56,509 nucleotides of DNA from a virus. The DNA lies in the IMG/VR virus record IMGVR_UViG_3300046804_003014, positions 1 through 56,509 of that record. The stretch is one strand, 5' to 3'. Position 1 is the first letter of the stretch. The number at the start of each line of letters is the position of its first letter. Shown one piece after another: positions 17,922-24,568 of the stretch. The position numbers were made by a program, and so were the translations under genes. Under the pieces are notes generated by a model. That model saw nothing but the letters and a program-made list of their open reading frames with translations, was not told where the DNA came from and made no database searches.

Positions 17922-18030
17922 CTCGTCGAGATTTGTATGATGCTTAATGATTATAGCAGATATCTCGTCGAGTTGTCAATGAGTATTCTAGACGAGATTC
18001 TCATAAGAGTATATATGTATTCTCGTCGAG
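17922..18030. promoter_or_regulatory. CTCGTCGAG palindrome array
   Basis: Three copies of the 9-bp palindrome CTCGTCGAG at 17922-17930, 17964-17972 and 18022-18030, with a fourth inside the downstream gene at 17826-17834. The middle copy fills the spacer between the -35 and -10 boxes of the promoter at 17950-17979, and the first lies in the leader. This is what an operator set looks like. Confidence 0.6.
17950..17979 (-). promoter_or_regulatory. Sigma70-type promoter of the Tyr/Asp-rich gene
   Basis: TTGACA (17974-17979) and TATAAT (17950-17955) with an 18-base spacer; both hexamers are perfect consensus. The ATG is 31 bases further on. Confidence 0.85.
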
Positions 18031-18119
18031 ATTTGTGTGGGTTTGGGGATTTTTGTGGCGCCGTGGGACTTGACAAACTGCGCTTCTTATGATACGCTCG
18101 CTAAACTCACAAGTCTTGG

Positions 18120-18208
18120 AGGCATTTATAAGCATTTAAGACACTTATAAGACCAGGCATTTATAAGCATTTAAGACACTTATAAGACCAGGCATTTATA
18201 AGCATTTA
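18120..18208. repeat. 35-bp tandem repeat, about 2.5 copies
   Basis: Two exact 35-bp copies (18120-18154, 18155-18189) and a partial third to 18208. Each unit holds TTATAAG...CTTATAA, a 7-bp inverted repeat. Lies in a 434-bp gene-free stretch (17919-18352). It could be iterons for a replication or regulatory protein. Confidence 0.85.
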
Positions 18209-18237
18209 GAAGACTTATTCTCAACTATTATACTCAA

Positions 18238-18273
18238 TTGATTCTCAATAAAATACAACTAATTGAGAATCAA
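18238..18273. repeat. Perfect 12-bp inverted repeat
   Basis: TTGATTCTCAAT and ATTGAGAATCAA around a 12-base A-rich spacer. AT-rich, no T-run, so not a typical terminator. The remaining sequence to 18352 is very AT-rich and shows no gene. Confidence 0.7.
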
Positions 18274-18352
18274 ATAAAATACTAATAAATGTTTTTTATT
18301 ATATTTTTTAATTAAATTTAACCTTATAATGTATCAAATTATACCAAATTAC

Positions 18353-18778
18353 TCATTCTGGTATAAAATCCCACATCTCTCCATTCCACTTCCATTTACG
18401 CTCTTTCCAACCATAAACCTGTCCTAATTCTGGTTGAGCAGGAAACCTAGGACCATCACTTTCAGTCTGTGGATTCTGTACCTTATCCACTACTTTATCA
18501 AACTCACCATTTAACCAATCAGCATCAGAAACCATCCACTTATCAATCGGACAAGAGTCTAATGCGAATGATGCCTTATGATCTAAGAAACAACCACAAT
18601 GCTTACACCTTACCTGTGTTGGATCATAATACTCACACTGTTTACAAATATCTAATCGTTGTTGTTTTACCTCTGGTGATACAAACAAAGCATTAGATGA
18701 GAATGCCTGTTTAACAACTTCAAATGTAAACTTAGCAAGGTTCTTTCCTTGCTCTGGTAATGATGGATATTCAGTCAT
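18353..18778 (-). CDS. Zinc-ribbon protein, cyanophage conserved
   Basis: 141 aa. Cysteines at 45, 48, 58, 61, 63 and 76 form a CxxC...CxxCxC metal site (ICKQCEYYDPTQVRCKHCGC). The C-terminus is aromatic (YGWKERKWKWNGEMWDF). N-terminal PSLPEQGKNLAKFTFEVV is, from memory, typical of a cyanophage family often near tail genes. It lies 3 bases after the adhesin stop, so probably one transcript. Role unknown; could be virion-associated or a regulator. Confidence 0.8.
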   Translation of the reverse strand: MTEYPSLPEQGKNLAKFTFEVVKQAFSSNALFVSPEVKQQRLDICKQCEYYDPTQVRCKHCGCFLDHKASFALDSCPIDKWMVSDADWLNGEFDKVVDKVQNPQTESDGPRFPAQPELGQVYGWKERKWKWNGEMWDFIPE

Positions 18779-18781
18779 TTG

Positions 18782-19900
18782 TTATGGTTGATATGCTCCC
18801 TTAATTGTAGCAGAATTTATCGTTCCTGTCACGCTGTAATTACTACCTGTGATTGCTCTTCCTGCTGATCCTCCTGATCCTGTATTGTTTGTACTTCCAC
18901 CATCTGATCCCCAGTCTCCACCATTACCACCAGTCTCTCCAGTTTGACCATCTGCACCTAAACTTGGGCATCCACCAGTTTGTCCTACTGTTCCTGTTGA
19001 TCCATCAGTTCTGGACTGACCATAACCTCTACCTAATCCACCATCACCACCTTCTCCACCAGTAGCACCAGGGACACTATAGTAAATCGTTCTACGGCAG
19101 GTTGATCTCTTATTATTATCTCTACATCCACCCTTACCACAGTTACATCCTCCTTGGTCAAAACAGTTGATTCGTTCATCTCCACCACATCCAGGACATC
19201 CATTACAGTTGGTTCCCGTATCATAGGTTTCATAATAGAAACATGTGCCAGATGCTCCATTGTCACCTGTCCTTCCTTTTTCTCCTCCAGCACCTCCACC
19301 ATAAATGTTAGCGGTGCTATTGACGATCACAGTTACGGCAGATCCAGTGGATTGAACATACATCGCAGGGCCACCATTACCACCACTGATATTACCTGAC
19401 GTACCATTGGATCCGCCAGCACCATAGATTCCACCTGCTACATTGACCTCTAAGTTATAAGTCTCTGCCTGAAGATAAGTGGCATATTGTGAAACATTAG
19501 AAGAACCCATTGTACCGTTGAGATACATGTACTTCCGAACATTCTTATTGAGATTAGAGTTCCAGGACTGTGTACCGATATTGAATCCAGGTGATGATGG
19601 TGATGCTCCATTATCATCAGTTCCAGTCTGTGTGATGAAGTAATACTTAATCGAATTACGAAACTGTGATGCCTTCCAATTATTTGATGTGGTTACATTT
19701 GCATTCTCAGTCGCATCAGGTACGGTTGGATTTGTATCAGTCGTACTGGTGACTCTTCTTAACTGTGACGCTTTGATTGGCAGCGTATCTGAAGAGAAAC
19801 TACCATTGGGTTGTTGTGCCCGAAAGTTTGTTCTTAGGGATGAAAAGGAAATACTTCCAGAGGTGTAATATGGTCCTGCTTTGGTGACTGTCGCTGACAT
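18782..19900 (-). CDS. Glycine-rich tail-fibre adhesin with Cys-rich insert
   Basis: 372 aa. The N-terminal half (SISFSSLRTNFRAQQPNGSF, then TLPIKASQLRRVTST) is a fibre-attachment region seen in cyanophage fibres. The C-terminal half is a series of Gly-rich runs (GAGGSNGTSGNISGGNGGPA, GGGAGGEKGRTGDNGASG, GGEGGDGGLGRGYG) like the polyglycine-II layers of the T4-like gp38/S16 adhesins that bind the host receptor. Between the Gly runs, at about residues 217-275, nine cysteines occur. Probably sits at the fibre tip and sets host range. A CTAAATA late-like box lies upstream. Confidence 0.8.
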   Translation of the reverse strand: MSATVTKAGPYYTSGSISFSSLRTNFRAQQPNGSFSSDTLPIKASQLRRVTSTTDTNPTVPDATENANVTTSNNWKASQFRNSIKYYFITQTGTDDNGASPSSPGFNIGTQSWNSNLNKNVRKYMYLNGTMGSSNVSQYATYLQAETYNLEVNVAGGIYGAGGSNGTSGNISGGNGGPAMYVQSTGSAVTVIVNSTANIYGGGAGGEKGRTGDNGASGTCFYYETYDTGTNCNGCPGCGGDERINCFDQGGCNCGKGGCRDNNKRSTCRRTIYYSVPGATGGEGGDGGLGRGYGQSRTDGSTGTVGQTGGCPSLGADGQTGETGGNGGDWGSDGGSTNNTGSGGSAGRAITGSNYSVTGTINSATIKGAYQP

Positions 19901-20118
19901 TCGGTTGAACTATGAACCTGTGTGTCATTATTTAGATTCGGGACTTCATCATTCCAGTGTCTTATGACCCCCGCAACAATGAAAGCATTAGTAATGAGAT
20001 AAGTACAGAATATAACAGTCCGTATACCAGCAATGTGATCTGATTCTCTGTCATTTTTAGATGCCTTCTCTCCTAATGCCTTTGCCCACCATCGCCATAG
20101 ATTACGTTTACTTTTCAT
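19834..20118 (-). CDS. Small membrane protein overlapping the adhesin start
   Basis: 94 codons. MKSKRNLWRWWAKALGEKAS is a basic head, followed by a membrane segment GIRTVIFCTYLITNAFIVAGVI and RHWND. From memory the cyanophage family usually ends soon after HWN. Here the frame continues 66 bases into the adhesin gene, so the C-terminal tail may be recent. Probably an inner-membrane protein. Confidence 0.75.
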   Translation of the reverse strand: MKSKRNLWRWWAKALGEKASKNDRESDHIAGIRTVIFCTYLITNAFIVAGVIRHWNDEVPNLNNDTQVHSSTECQRQSPKQDHITPLEVFPFHP

Positions 20119-20350
20119 CGTAGATATGATTACGGGTTTTCACATATTTAAGTTCTTTCCAGGACTCAGGATAACAAATCACCAGAGTTCGTTCATTACG
20201 ATGATGTGTACCTTTGTGTATATCATCTGGATGCTTTGGCCAGACTTGTGCTTCAATTGTAATGTATGAACTATCCTTGAAATAAACCCATCCTTCTACA
20301 CCCTTACCGTTTTCCCACTGAACATAATCATTAACTTTTGGTTCATACAT
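20108..20350 (-). CDS. Conserved protein with EGWVYFKDSSYITIE, 80 aa
   Basis: ATG 20350 (MYEPKVNDYVQWENGKGVEG) is chosen over an upstream frame that lies in the preceding gene. Contains HHRNERTLVICYPESWKELK. The GWVYF..YITIE / V.CY...W.EL.YV pattern is one I remember in cyanophages; it appears beta-rich and small. Function unknown. Overlaps both neighbours. Confidence 0.8.
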   Translation of the reverse strand: MYEPKVNDYVQWENGKGVEGWVYFKDSSYITIEAQVWPKHPDDIHKGTHHRNERTLVICYPESWKELKYVKTRNHIYDEK

Positions 20351-20621
20351 AGGCTGCTTCAAGTGGAGTTTGTTTGATTGGCATCGCAGAATACGGTGTG
20401 GTACGCTCAATATCTACTTGCTTTCCAACTGTCTTTGAGTTGATTGGAGCATAGTATTTTCGATTCTTTGTATTGTAAAATCCCCATATACAAGAGACTC
20501 GATCACCAAGGTTATAGTCAAAATGGCGATTAAAATGAATCCAGATTCCAATAATATTGCTTTTGAATTGTCGTTGCTCATAATAGTAACCTTCGGGAGG
20601 TTGATGAGGAAACTCAATCAT
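20343..20621 (-). CDS. Conserved protein with WGFYNTKxRxYYAPINS, 92 aa
   Basis: ATG 20621 overlaps the stop of the 54-aa gene. MIEFPHQPPEGYYYEQRQFK, then IIGIWIHFNRHFDYNLGDRV and CIWGFYNTKNRKYYAPINSK. From memory found widely in T4-like cyanophages beside the preceding family. No enzymatic motif. Confidence 0.8.
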   Translation of the reverse strand: MIEFPHQPPEGYYYEQRQFKSNIIGIWIHFNRHFDYNLGDRVSCIWGFYNTKNRKYYAPINSKTVGKQVDIERTTPYSAMPIKQTPLEAAYV

Positions 20622-20778
20622 TGTCGGCAACTGCTCGCAGATGATTTGGGTTCACACCTTCGGAAACATAATAATTCAGTAGAGTATCACATTGTTCTTT
20701 GGTCAGTTTGGTTGCCTTTGAATCAATGAGTTCCCATTCATTGGTGAACAGTTGAAGAATCTTATAAAGTTGTTCCAT
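20614..20778 (-). CDS. Small helical protein, 54 aa
   Basis: MEQLYKILQLFTNEWELIDS, then KATKLTKEQCDTLLNYYVSE and HLRAVADND. Coupled to the next gene by a stop/start overlap. Unknown function. Confidence 0.7.
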   Translation of the reverse strand: MEQLYKILQLFTNEWELIDSKATKLTKEQCDTLLNYYVSEGVNPNHLRAVADND

Positions 20779-20780
20779 AA

Positions 20781-21011
20781 TCAGGTCGTAAAAGCATCAA
20801 TAATACCAGATTCGTAATCATCCACCAGTTTGAATTTCTGTGCCTTGACAACATTGGGCATGATCAGATTCTGATAGTTTTCATCAAAACCTTCTTCATT
20901 GGCAAGTAATTCAAATGCCTCAGTGTCATCTTCTGCGATCAGATTGACGACTCCACCATATTCACTGGAAGGAAACGGCACCCAGTAATCAACAATGTAC
21001 AGACTTTTCAT
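20781..21011 (-). CDS. Conserved protein with VDYWVPFPSSEYGG, 76 aa
   Basis: MKSLYIVDYWVPFPSSEYGG, then AEDDTEAFELLANEEGFDEN. Proteins of this type recur in cyanophages as I remember. It is followed 3 bases later by the 54-aa gene. Small alpha/beta fold; role unknown. Confidence 0.75.
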   Translation of the reverse strand: MKSLYIVDYWVPFPSSEYGGVVNLIAEDDTEAFELLANEEGFDENYQNLIMPNVVKAQKFKLVDDYESGIIDAFTT

Positions 21012-21024
21012 TTTCTTTGGTAAA

Positions 21025-21195
21025 TTACTCCTTTATTTTAGATGAATGGGTTAAATTTGTCAACTGACGCTGAAGTTCATACTTAATAGGCAAAAGATGT
21101 GAATACAAATACTGTTGATACTCATTACCCTCCAGCAGTGATGTTAAATTATCAATCTGATGAATACCCAGCACCATCTTCATTTCTTCGGTCAT
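21025..21195 (-). CDS. Small helical protein ending YELQRQLTNLTHSS, 56 aa
   Basis: MTEEMKMVLGIHQIDNLTSL, then LEGNEYQQYLYSHLLPIKYE. The ATG overlaps the stop of the next upstream gene (ATGA-type). Conserved in cyanophages from memory. Unknown function. Confidence 0.75.
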   Translation of the reverse strand: MTEEMKMVLGIHQIDNLTSLLEGNEYQQYLYSHLLPIKYELQRQLTNLTHSSKIKE

Positions 21196-21410
21196 ACAAA
21201 CTCCGAAATGTAGTAATCAACAGGAACATTGAGTTCTGCCGCTTTGGTCTCAAAATAACTCTTTGTGTATTGTCGTGATGCTTCACGCCGCACATAATTC
21301 TGGACTTCAACATCGGCATGTTTCATGAAGTCCTCAAAGGCAGTCATAAACTGCTTAATGTCTTCATCGTTCATTGGCACATCCAACAGTTTGACAGTAA
21401 TAGGCATCAT
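21192..21410 (-). CDS. Small protein with AAEL-DYY-EFV tail, 72 aa
   Basis: Start at the double ATG 21410/21407 (MMPITVKLLDVPMNDEDIKQ). Ends KAAELNVPVDYYISEFV, the same tail as the 44-aa gene at 17123-17257. Its N-terminus overlaps the membrane-protein gene upstream. Function unknown. Confidence 0.7.
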   Translation of the reverse strand: MMPITVKLLDVPMNDEDIKQFMTAFEDFMKHADVEVQNYVRREASRQYTKSYFETKAAELNVPVDYYISEFV

Positions 21411-21501
21411 ACATTTTCTGATCCCGTTGTACCAGAAAGGCATTGTATCCGATGATTGCCACCAGTGCTACAATGCCATAGGCAATATATTTTCCTTTCA
21501 T
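21364..21501 (-). CDS. Small membrane protein, 45 aa
   Basis: MKGKYIAYGIVALVAIIGYN is a basic start and a single membrane helix, then FLVQRDQKMYDAYY and a Cys-containing tail. It overlaps the following gene by 47 bases in another frame and its ATG overlaps the preceding stop. Similar one-helix proteins occur in cyanophages. Confidence 0.7.
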   Translation of the reverse strand: MKGKYIAYGIVALVAIIGYNAFLVQRDQKMYDAYYCQTVGCANER

Positions 21502-21764
21502 CAGCAGGCACCATAGAAAGGGTTACCAGTTTGAGGAGAATCTTGGTTGTCACCCGTCACCACATAATCATATGCCAGACGCTCACGAATCGCCAGTGCT
21601 TTCTCCACACGGTTCAGATACTTCTTGGAGATTTGGTCAATACCTTTCCAGGACAGAATCTGCATACACCATTCGGCGCTGATGTCACCATAAGGGGTCT
21701 GAACAGGATAGAAACCGACCAGCATCGTGCCGTCTTTAGATTGGAGGGTGGGGAAGTCAGGCAT
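21501..21764 (-). CDS. Hypothetical protein, 87 aa
   Basis: MPDFPTLQSKDGTMLVGFYP, then VQTPYGDISAEWCMQILSWK and a helix KKYLNRVEKALAIRERLAYD. Expressed from the TATAAT box at 21790-21795 with the shared GGTAATC leader. No family recognised. Confidence 0.7.
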   Translation of the reverse strand: MPDFPTLQSKDGTMLVGFYPVQTPYGDISAEWCMQILSWKGIDQISKKYLNRVEKALAIRERLAYDYVVTGDNQDSPQTGNPFYGAC

Positions 21765-21797
21765 TGGGGTGTCTCCCGATTACCTCTGTATTATAGG

Positions 21798-22001
21798 TCA
21801 GAAGGACGGCACCACATCGTTGCGTAGACCAGTTTGAGAACTGTCCATCTGATCATAGAGCGAGTAGAGTTTGTTATACAGTGCTGGCACACTTCCATAT
21901 TCCCGAGCAATCAATCGTTCATCACTGATATTCAGTAACTGAAGTGCTGATAGAATCACACCAATTTCATGAACATTCAGATTTACATTTGTTTCGGTCA
22001 T
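21798..22001 (-). CDS. Conserved helical protein, 67 aa
   Basis: MTETNVNLNVHEIGVILSAL, then IAREYGSVPALYNKLYSLYD and GLRNDVVPSF. The (E/K)YGSVPALYN core is one I recognise from cyanophage small proteins. Coupled to the upstream gene by ATGA. Unknown function. Confidence 0.75.
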   Translation of the reverse strand: MTETNVNLNVHEIGVILSALQLLNISDERLIAREYGSVPALYNKLYSLYDQMDSSQTGLRNDVVPSF

Positions 22002-22219
22002 TTCTTTTCAGTCTCCTTTACGGGTTTAGGCGCAGTGTAAGGAACTCTGCCAGTCTCATTATACATCAGAATGTCGTATTTGAACTTACACTCCAATGGT
22101 TTTTGATTACACAGTTTCAGTACATCGTTATAGGATGACTGACTGTAAAAAGCACCACCAGTAATGAATCCAAGCACAGCGGTTAGAATAAAACTTGGAT
22201 AAACAACAACTTCTTTCAT
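21998..22219 (-). CDS. Small membrane or exported protein, 73 aa
   Basis: N-terminal hydrophobic segment VVVYPSFILTAVLGFITGGA, then two cysteines (LCNQKPLECKFKYD), which may form a periplasmic disulphide, and a charged tail. Lies between a secreted-protein gene and a cytosolic small protein, 3 bases after the former. Unknown function. Confidence 0.7.
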   Translation of the reverse strand: MKEVVVYPSFILTAVLGFITGGAFYSQSSYNDVLKLCNQKPLECKFKYDILMYNETGRVPYTAPKPVKETEKK

Positions 22220-22222
22220 GAT

Positions 22223-22603
22223 TTAATCCCAAGAAACATTTTGAACTAAGAAACCAGGCATTACATAGGTCCATGCTCCCAGTTCATTATTACCACCAAC
22301 TTTATACTCCCACTTATACTCAAATTTGTTATGACTATCCCAGGTCATGTATCCTTTCTCTTTATCAAATCGCCCCTTAATCGTCAGAGCATGTTTATTG
22401 GAAAAGATATTACGAGTGCGAAGCGCACCACCAGTCTCACGGGTTTCTACAACTTTACAGACATCAGGATAAGTTTGAAGTCCTGCCTCTAATAGGCAAG
22501 GAGTTTCATATGTAAATGGGCGATACACCTTGGGTTTAGGTGGAGCAGTCTGTGCGAATACAGGAGCAGTCAACAATGCAGCAGCAAGAAGTAAAGATTT
22601 CAT
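22223..22603 (-). CDS. Secreted/periplasmic protein with signal peptide
   Basis: 126 aa. MKSLLLAAALLTAPVFAQTA is a textbook Sec signal peptide with an AxA-type cleavage site near residue 17-18. The mature part has two Cys (TPCLLEAG...DVCKVVETRE) and a beta-rich C-terminus (WDSHNKFEYKWEYKVGG). A strong AAGGAGG ribosome site lies 9 bases before the ATG. A phage protein sent to the periplasm could act on the envelope or in superinfection exclusion, which is inference. Confidence 0.8.
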   Translation of the reverse strand: MKSLLLAAALLTAPVFAQTAPPKPKVYRPFTYETPCLLEAGLQTYPDVCKVVETRETGGALRTRNIFSNKHALTIKGRFDKEKGYMTWDSHNKFEYKWEYKVGGNNELGAWTYVMPGFLVQNVSWD

Positions 22604-22755
22604 AGGTGTCCTCCTTTCTTATTATATTCTATCATAGCACGGCGGGCACTGTATGCTTCAAACTCAGATGGAAATGATGCGATAGTACGACCATTATCTG
22701 CCCAGTACAAATACCAACGGTTGGCAAACTGTTTAATGAGAATTGGTTTGTTCAT
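22600..22755 (-). CDS. Small basic protein, 51 aa
   Basis: MNKPILIKQFANRWYLYWAD, then NGRTIASFPSEFEAYSARRA. Ends inside the ribosome site of the secreted protein; TGA overlaps its ATG. W-Y-L-Y-W and R-A-R patterns suggest a small beta-alpha unit. Function unknown. Confidence 0.7.
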   Translation of the reverse strand: MNKPILIKQFANRWYLYWADNGRTIASFPSEFEAYSARRAMIEYNKKGGHL

Positions 22756-22913
22756 CAGTCCTCAGGATAAAGTTTCCAACCATCAGGGTAAAGACCCATC
22801 TCTTCACAGCGTACCTCATAGGCAATACGTTGTAAACACAGCAGATCCATCGATTCAACTGCTTTCATAATAGAGCGGCGAATCTGGGCGTCTTGAGCGT
22901 CGTCAGCAATCAT
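22755..22913 (-). CDS. Small helical protein, 52 aa
   Basis: ATG 22913 (MIADDAQDAQIRRSIMKAVE) is preferred because the longer frame to 23009 includes the promoter at 22938-22967 and lies in the peptidase gene. Ends EEMGLYPDGWKLYPED. Unknown function. Confidence 0.7.
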   Translation of the reverse strand: MIADDAQDAQIRRSIMKAVESMDLLCLQRIAYEVRCEEMGLYPDGWKLYPED

Positions 22914-22937
22914 TGTGGTTCCCTTGATTACCTCTGT

Positions 22938-22967
22938 ATTATACTGCCAAGCACAGGCGGTTGCCAA
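22938..22967 (-). promoter_or_regulatory. Promoter with shared GGTAATCAAG leader
   Basis: TTGGCA (22962-22967), 18-base spacer, TATAAT (22938-22943), then ACAGAGGTAATCAAGGGAA before the ATG at 22913. It overlaps the end of the metallopeptidase gene. Confidence 0.7.
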
Positions 22968-23415
22968 AGAACTGTGCCACCTGTGGGACCGTCCACCCAT
23001 TTTTATCAAATAGGTATTCCAGATATAGGGTTTCTTCTTGCTCCCGTGCCTCTATTTCGTGTGCCTGATGCCAATAGTCCACATTTTCCATACATTCTTT
23101 ACCATAATACATTTTTCCGCTTCGCAACCGCAGTGAACCGACTACCCACTGCCGCAGGTGCGTCAGCTCATGTAAAAGAGTTTTTATATACAACTCCTCA
23201 TCCATATGGGTGTTCAGTTCAATCAGAAAGTGACGAGGGCGATAGGTTTCACCCACAACATCACAATACCCATAAACCTGCTCACGATTTAGACCACGAT
23301 GAACAATATCCACTGTGATCTTGTGGCGTGGGAAGAATCGATTCAGAAACCAAGAGGTAACATCCTCACAGACCCGTTTGCGATAACCATATCCAGAATG
23401 CGTGATGTAAGACAT
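22939..23415 (-). CDS. SprT-like zinc metallopeptidase
   Basis: ATG 23415 gives 158 aa. His82-Glu-x-x-His86 (LLHELTHLRQW) is the zinc and catalytic motif. A downstream helix YWHQAHEIEAREQEETLY offers a third ligand in the style of SprT/ImmA-type peptidases. Size fits the SprT-like domain. Such enzymes act in DNA-protein crosslink repair or cleave repressors; the target here is unknown. Confidence 0.75.
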   Translation of the reverse strand: MSYITHSGYGYRKRVCEDVTSWFLNRFFPRHKITVDIVHRGLNREQVYGYCDVVGETYRPRHFLIELNTHMDEELYIKTLLHELTHLRQWVVGSLRLRSGKMYYGKECMENVDYWHQAHEIEAREQEETLYLEYLFDKNGWTVPQVAQFFGNRLCLAV

Positions 23416-23479
23416 TGACCCCAATGTAGAAACCAAATGAACGAAGAAACAAACAGGAGTTTTTCTTTAGCAGTCATAA

Positions 23480-23920
23480 TCAACGAGCGTAAAGATAACC
23501 ACCTGCCCAGTCAGCATTCTCAAGCAACCATTCACGCTGCTCAATGATACGCAGGTCGTAGCGAACACCTTTGGCGGGTGCTTTCCAAGATGCAGACTTA
23601 TACACTTGACCAGTCTTTTTATCTACAAAAGCATGGACAGAGCGGGAACCATTAGCACTCATAATGATTTTGTGATACTTACGACCCGTCTCAGGGTAGA
23701 AGTCATAATCACAAGTGCCTTGCTTGAGTTTATCAATCTGCTTTTGATGATACTCATGAGTATCAGCATCATCAACAAACTTCTGGTGAGACTTGATGCT
23801 GTAATCGATGTAGTTCTGGCGCAGTGCCTCGCAGAGGGCATAGGTGTGCCCCAGAACTGCCTCTGCGATGTTCTTCCGTGCCTCTGCTTGGGCAGAATAC
23901 TCAGCGAAGGTGGTGGTCAT
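23480..23920 (-). CDS. Conserved protein with SVHAFVDKKTGQVYK, 146 aa
   Basis: ATG 23920 (MTTTFAEYSAQAEARKNIAE). C-terminal half GRKYHKIIM, HAFVDKKTGQVYKSASWKAP and GVRYDLRIIEQRE is a block I remember from many cyanophages. Its promoter is the TATAAT at 23942-23947. Lys/Trp-rich core may bind nucleic acid; function unknown. Confidence 0.8.
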   Translation of the reverse strand: MTTTFAEYSAQAEARKNIAEAVLGHTYALCEALRQNYIDYSIKSHQKFVDDADTHEYHQKQIDKLKQGTCDYDFYPETGRKYHKIIMSANGSRSVHAFVDKKTGQVYKSASWKAPAKGVRYDLRIIEQREWLLENADWAGGYLYAR

Positions 23921-23973
23921 TGCTTGGTTGCGTATGAACGTATTATAGCGGCACCTAGGCACCGCTGAGAGGG

Positions 23974-24099
23974 TCAGTATGCCAGTTCAGGATCTGGCAC
24001 CCAATAGTCGTCGTTCTCCAAATATCCCATCCAGTCTGATGGTTCAGACCCGTAGATCTCAATCTCACGCAGTTCTTCAATCAGTTCAGACAGATCCAT
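23974..24099 (-). CDS. Tiny acidic protein, 41 aa
   Basis: MDLSELIEELREIEIYGSEP, then SDWMGYLENDDYWVPDPELA. Preceded by the TATAAT at 24123-24128 and followed by a GC-rich hairpin in front of the next TATAAT. Unknown function. Confidence 0.7.
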   Translation of the reverse strand: MDLSELIEELREIEIYGSEPSDWMGYLENDDYWVPDPELAY

Positions 24100-24133
24100 G
24101 AGAGTTCCTCAACTACTTCAGTATTATAGCAGA

Positions 24134-24544
24134 TCAGACTGCCAATGCGCCAGTGGGAATTTCAACACCTTCCAAATAGGAATCGTGCCAGTCACAAGTA
24201 TCGTAGCACAACCAACCTTCGGACTGAGTATAAACATAAGCAAACTCTTCACCATTTTGAAGAAATTCCATCAGATCTTTATCATGGCGAGGAGGAGTAT
24301 CTTCACCACGCTGAGAGTAATACTGAGGACCATAAACACCCTTCACACCAGTATCATCCCAACGCTCATCAGTCCAGCAGGATGACATGTCGCCACCATC
24401 AATCAGTTCTGCAGCAAGAGAACGAGCATTGTAGTGAGTCTTCAGCATACGACCCAACCACTCAGGATAACCATCCCAATGGTGGTACACAGAGAGCACA
24501 GAACCGTTCTTGAGTTCAATACCAATGCGAGCACGAGTTGCCAT
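24134..24544 (-). CDS. Conserved protein with MATRARIGIEL / SVYHHWDGYP, 136 aa
   Basis: The N-terminal ATRARIGIELKNGSVLSVYH and HHWDGYPEWLGRML, a central LIDGGDMSSCWTDERWDD and YGPQYYSQRGEDTPPRHDKD are hallmark strings of a family I recall across cyanophages and other phages. The acidic, aromatic core resembles a ligand-binding rather than a structural protein. The stop comes 6 bases before the next TATAAT. Function unknown. Confidence 0.85.
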   Translation of the reverse strand: MATRARIGIELKNGSVLSVYHHWDGYPEWLGRMLKTHYNARSLAAELIDGGDMSSCWTDERWDDTGVKGVYGPQYYSQRGEDTPPRHDKDLMEFLQNGEEFAYVYTQSEGWLCYDTCDWHDSYLEGVEIPTGALAV

Positions 24545-24568
24545 TGGGGGCGTTTGTTGATTACCTTG

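Noticed and set aside
18070-18098. Plus-strand TTGACA followed by TATGAT near 18070-18093
   Set aside because: The spacer is only 12 bases, and no plus-strand gene follows.
18120-18208. CRISPR array
   Set aside because: The repeat units are directly adjacent without spacers and only 2.5 copies exist; it is a tandem repeat.
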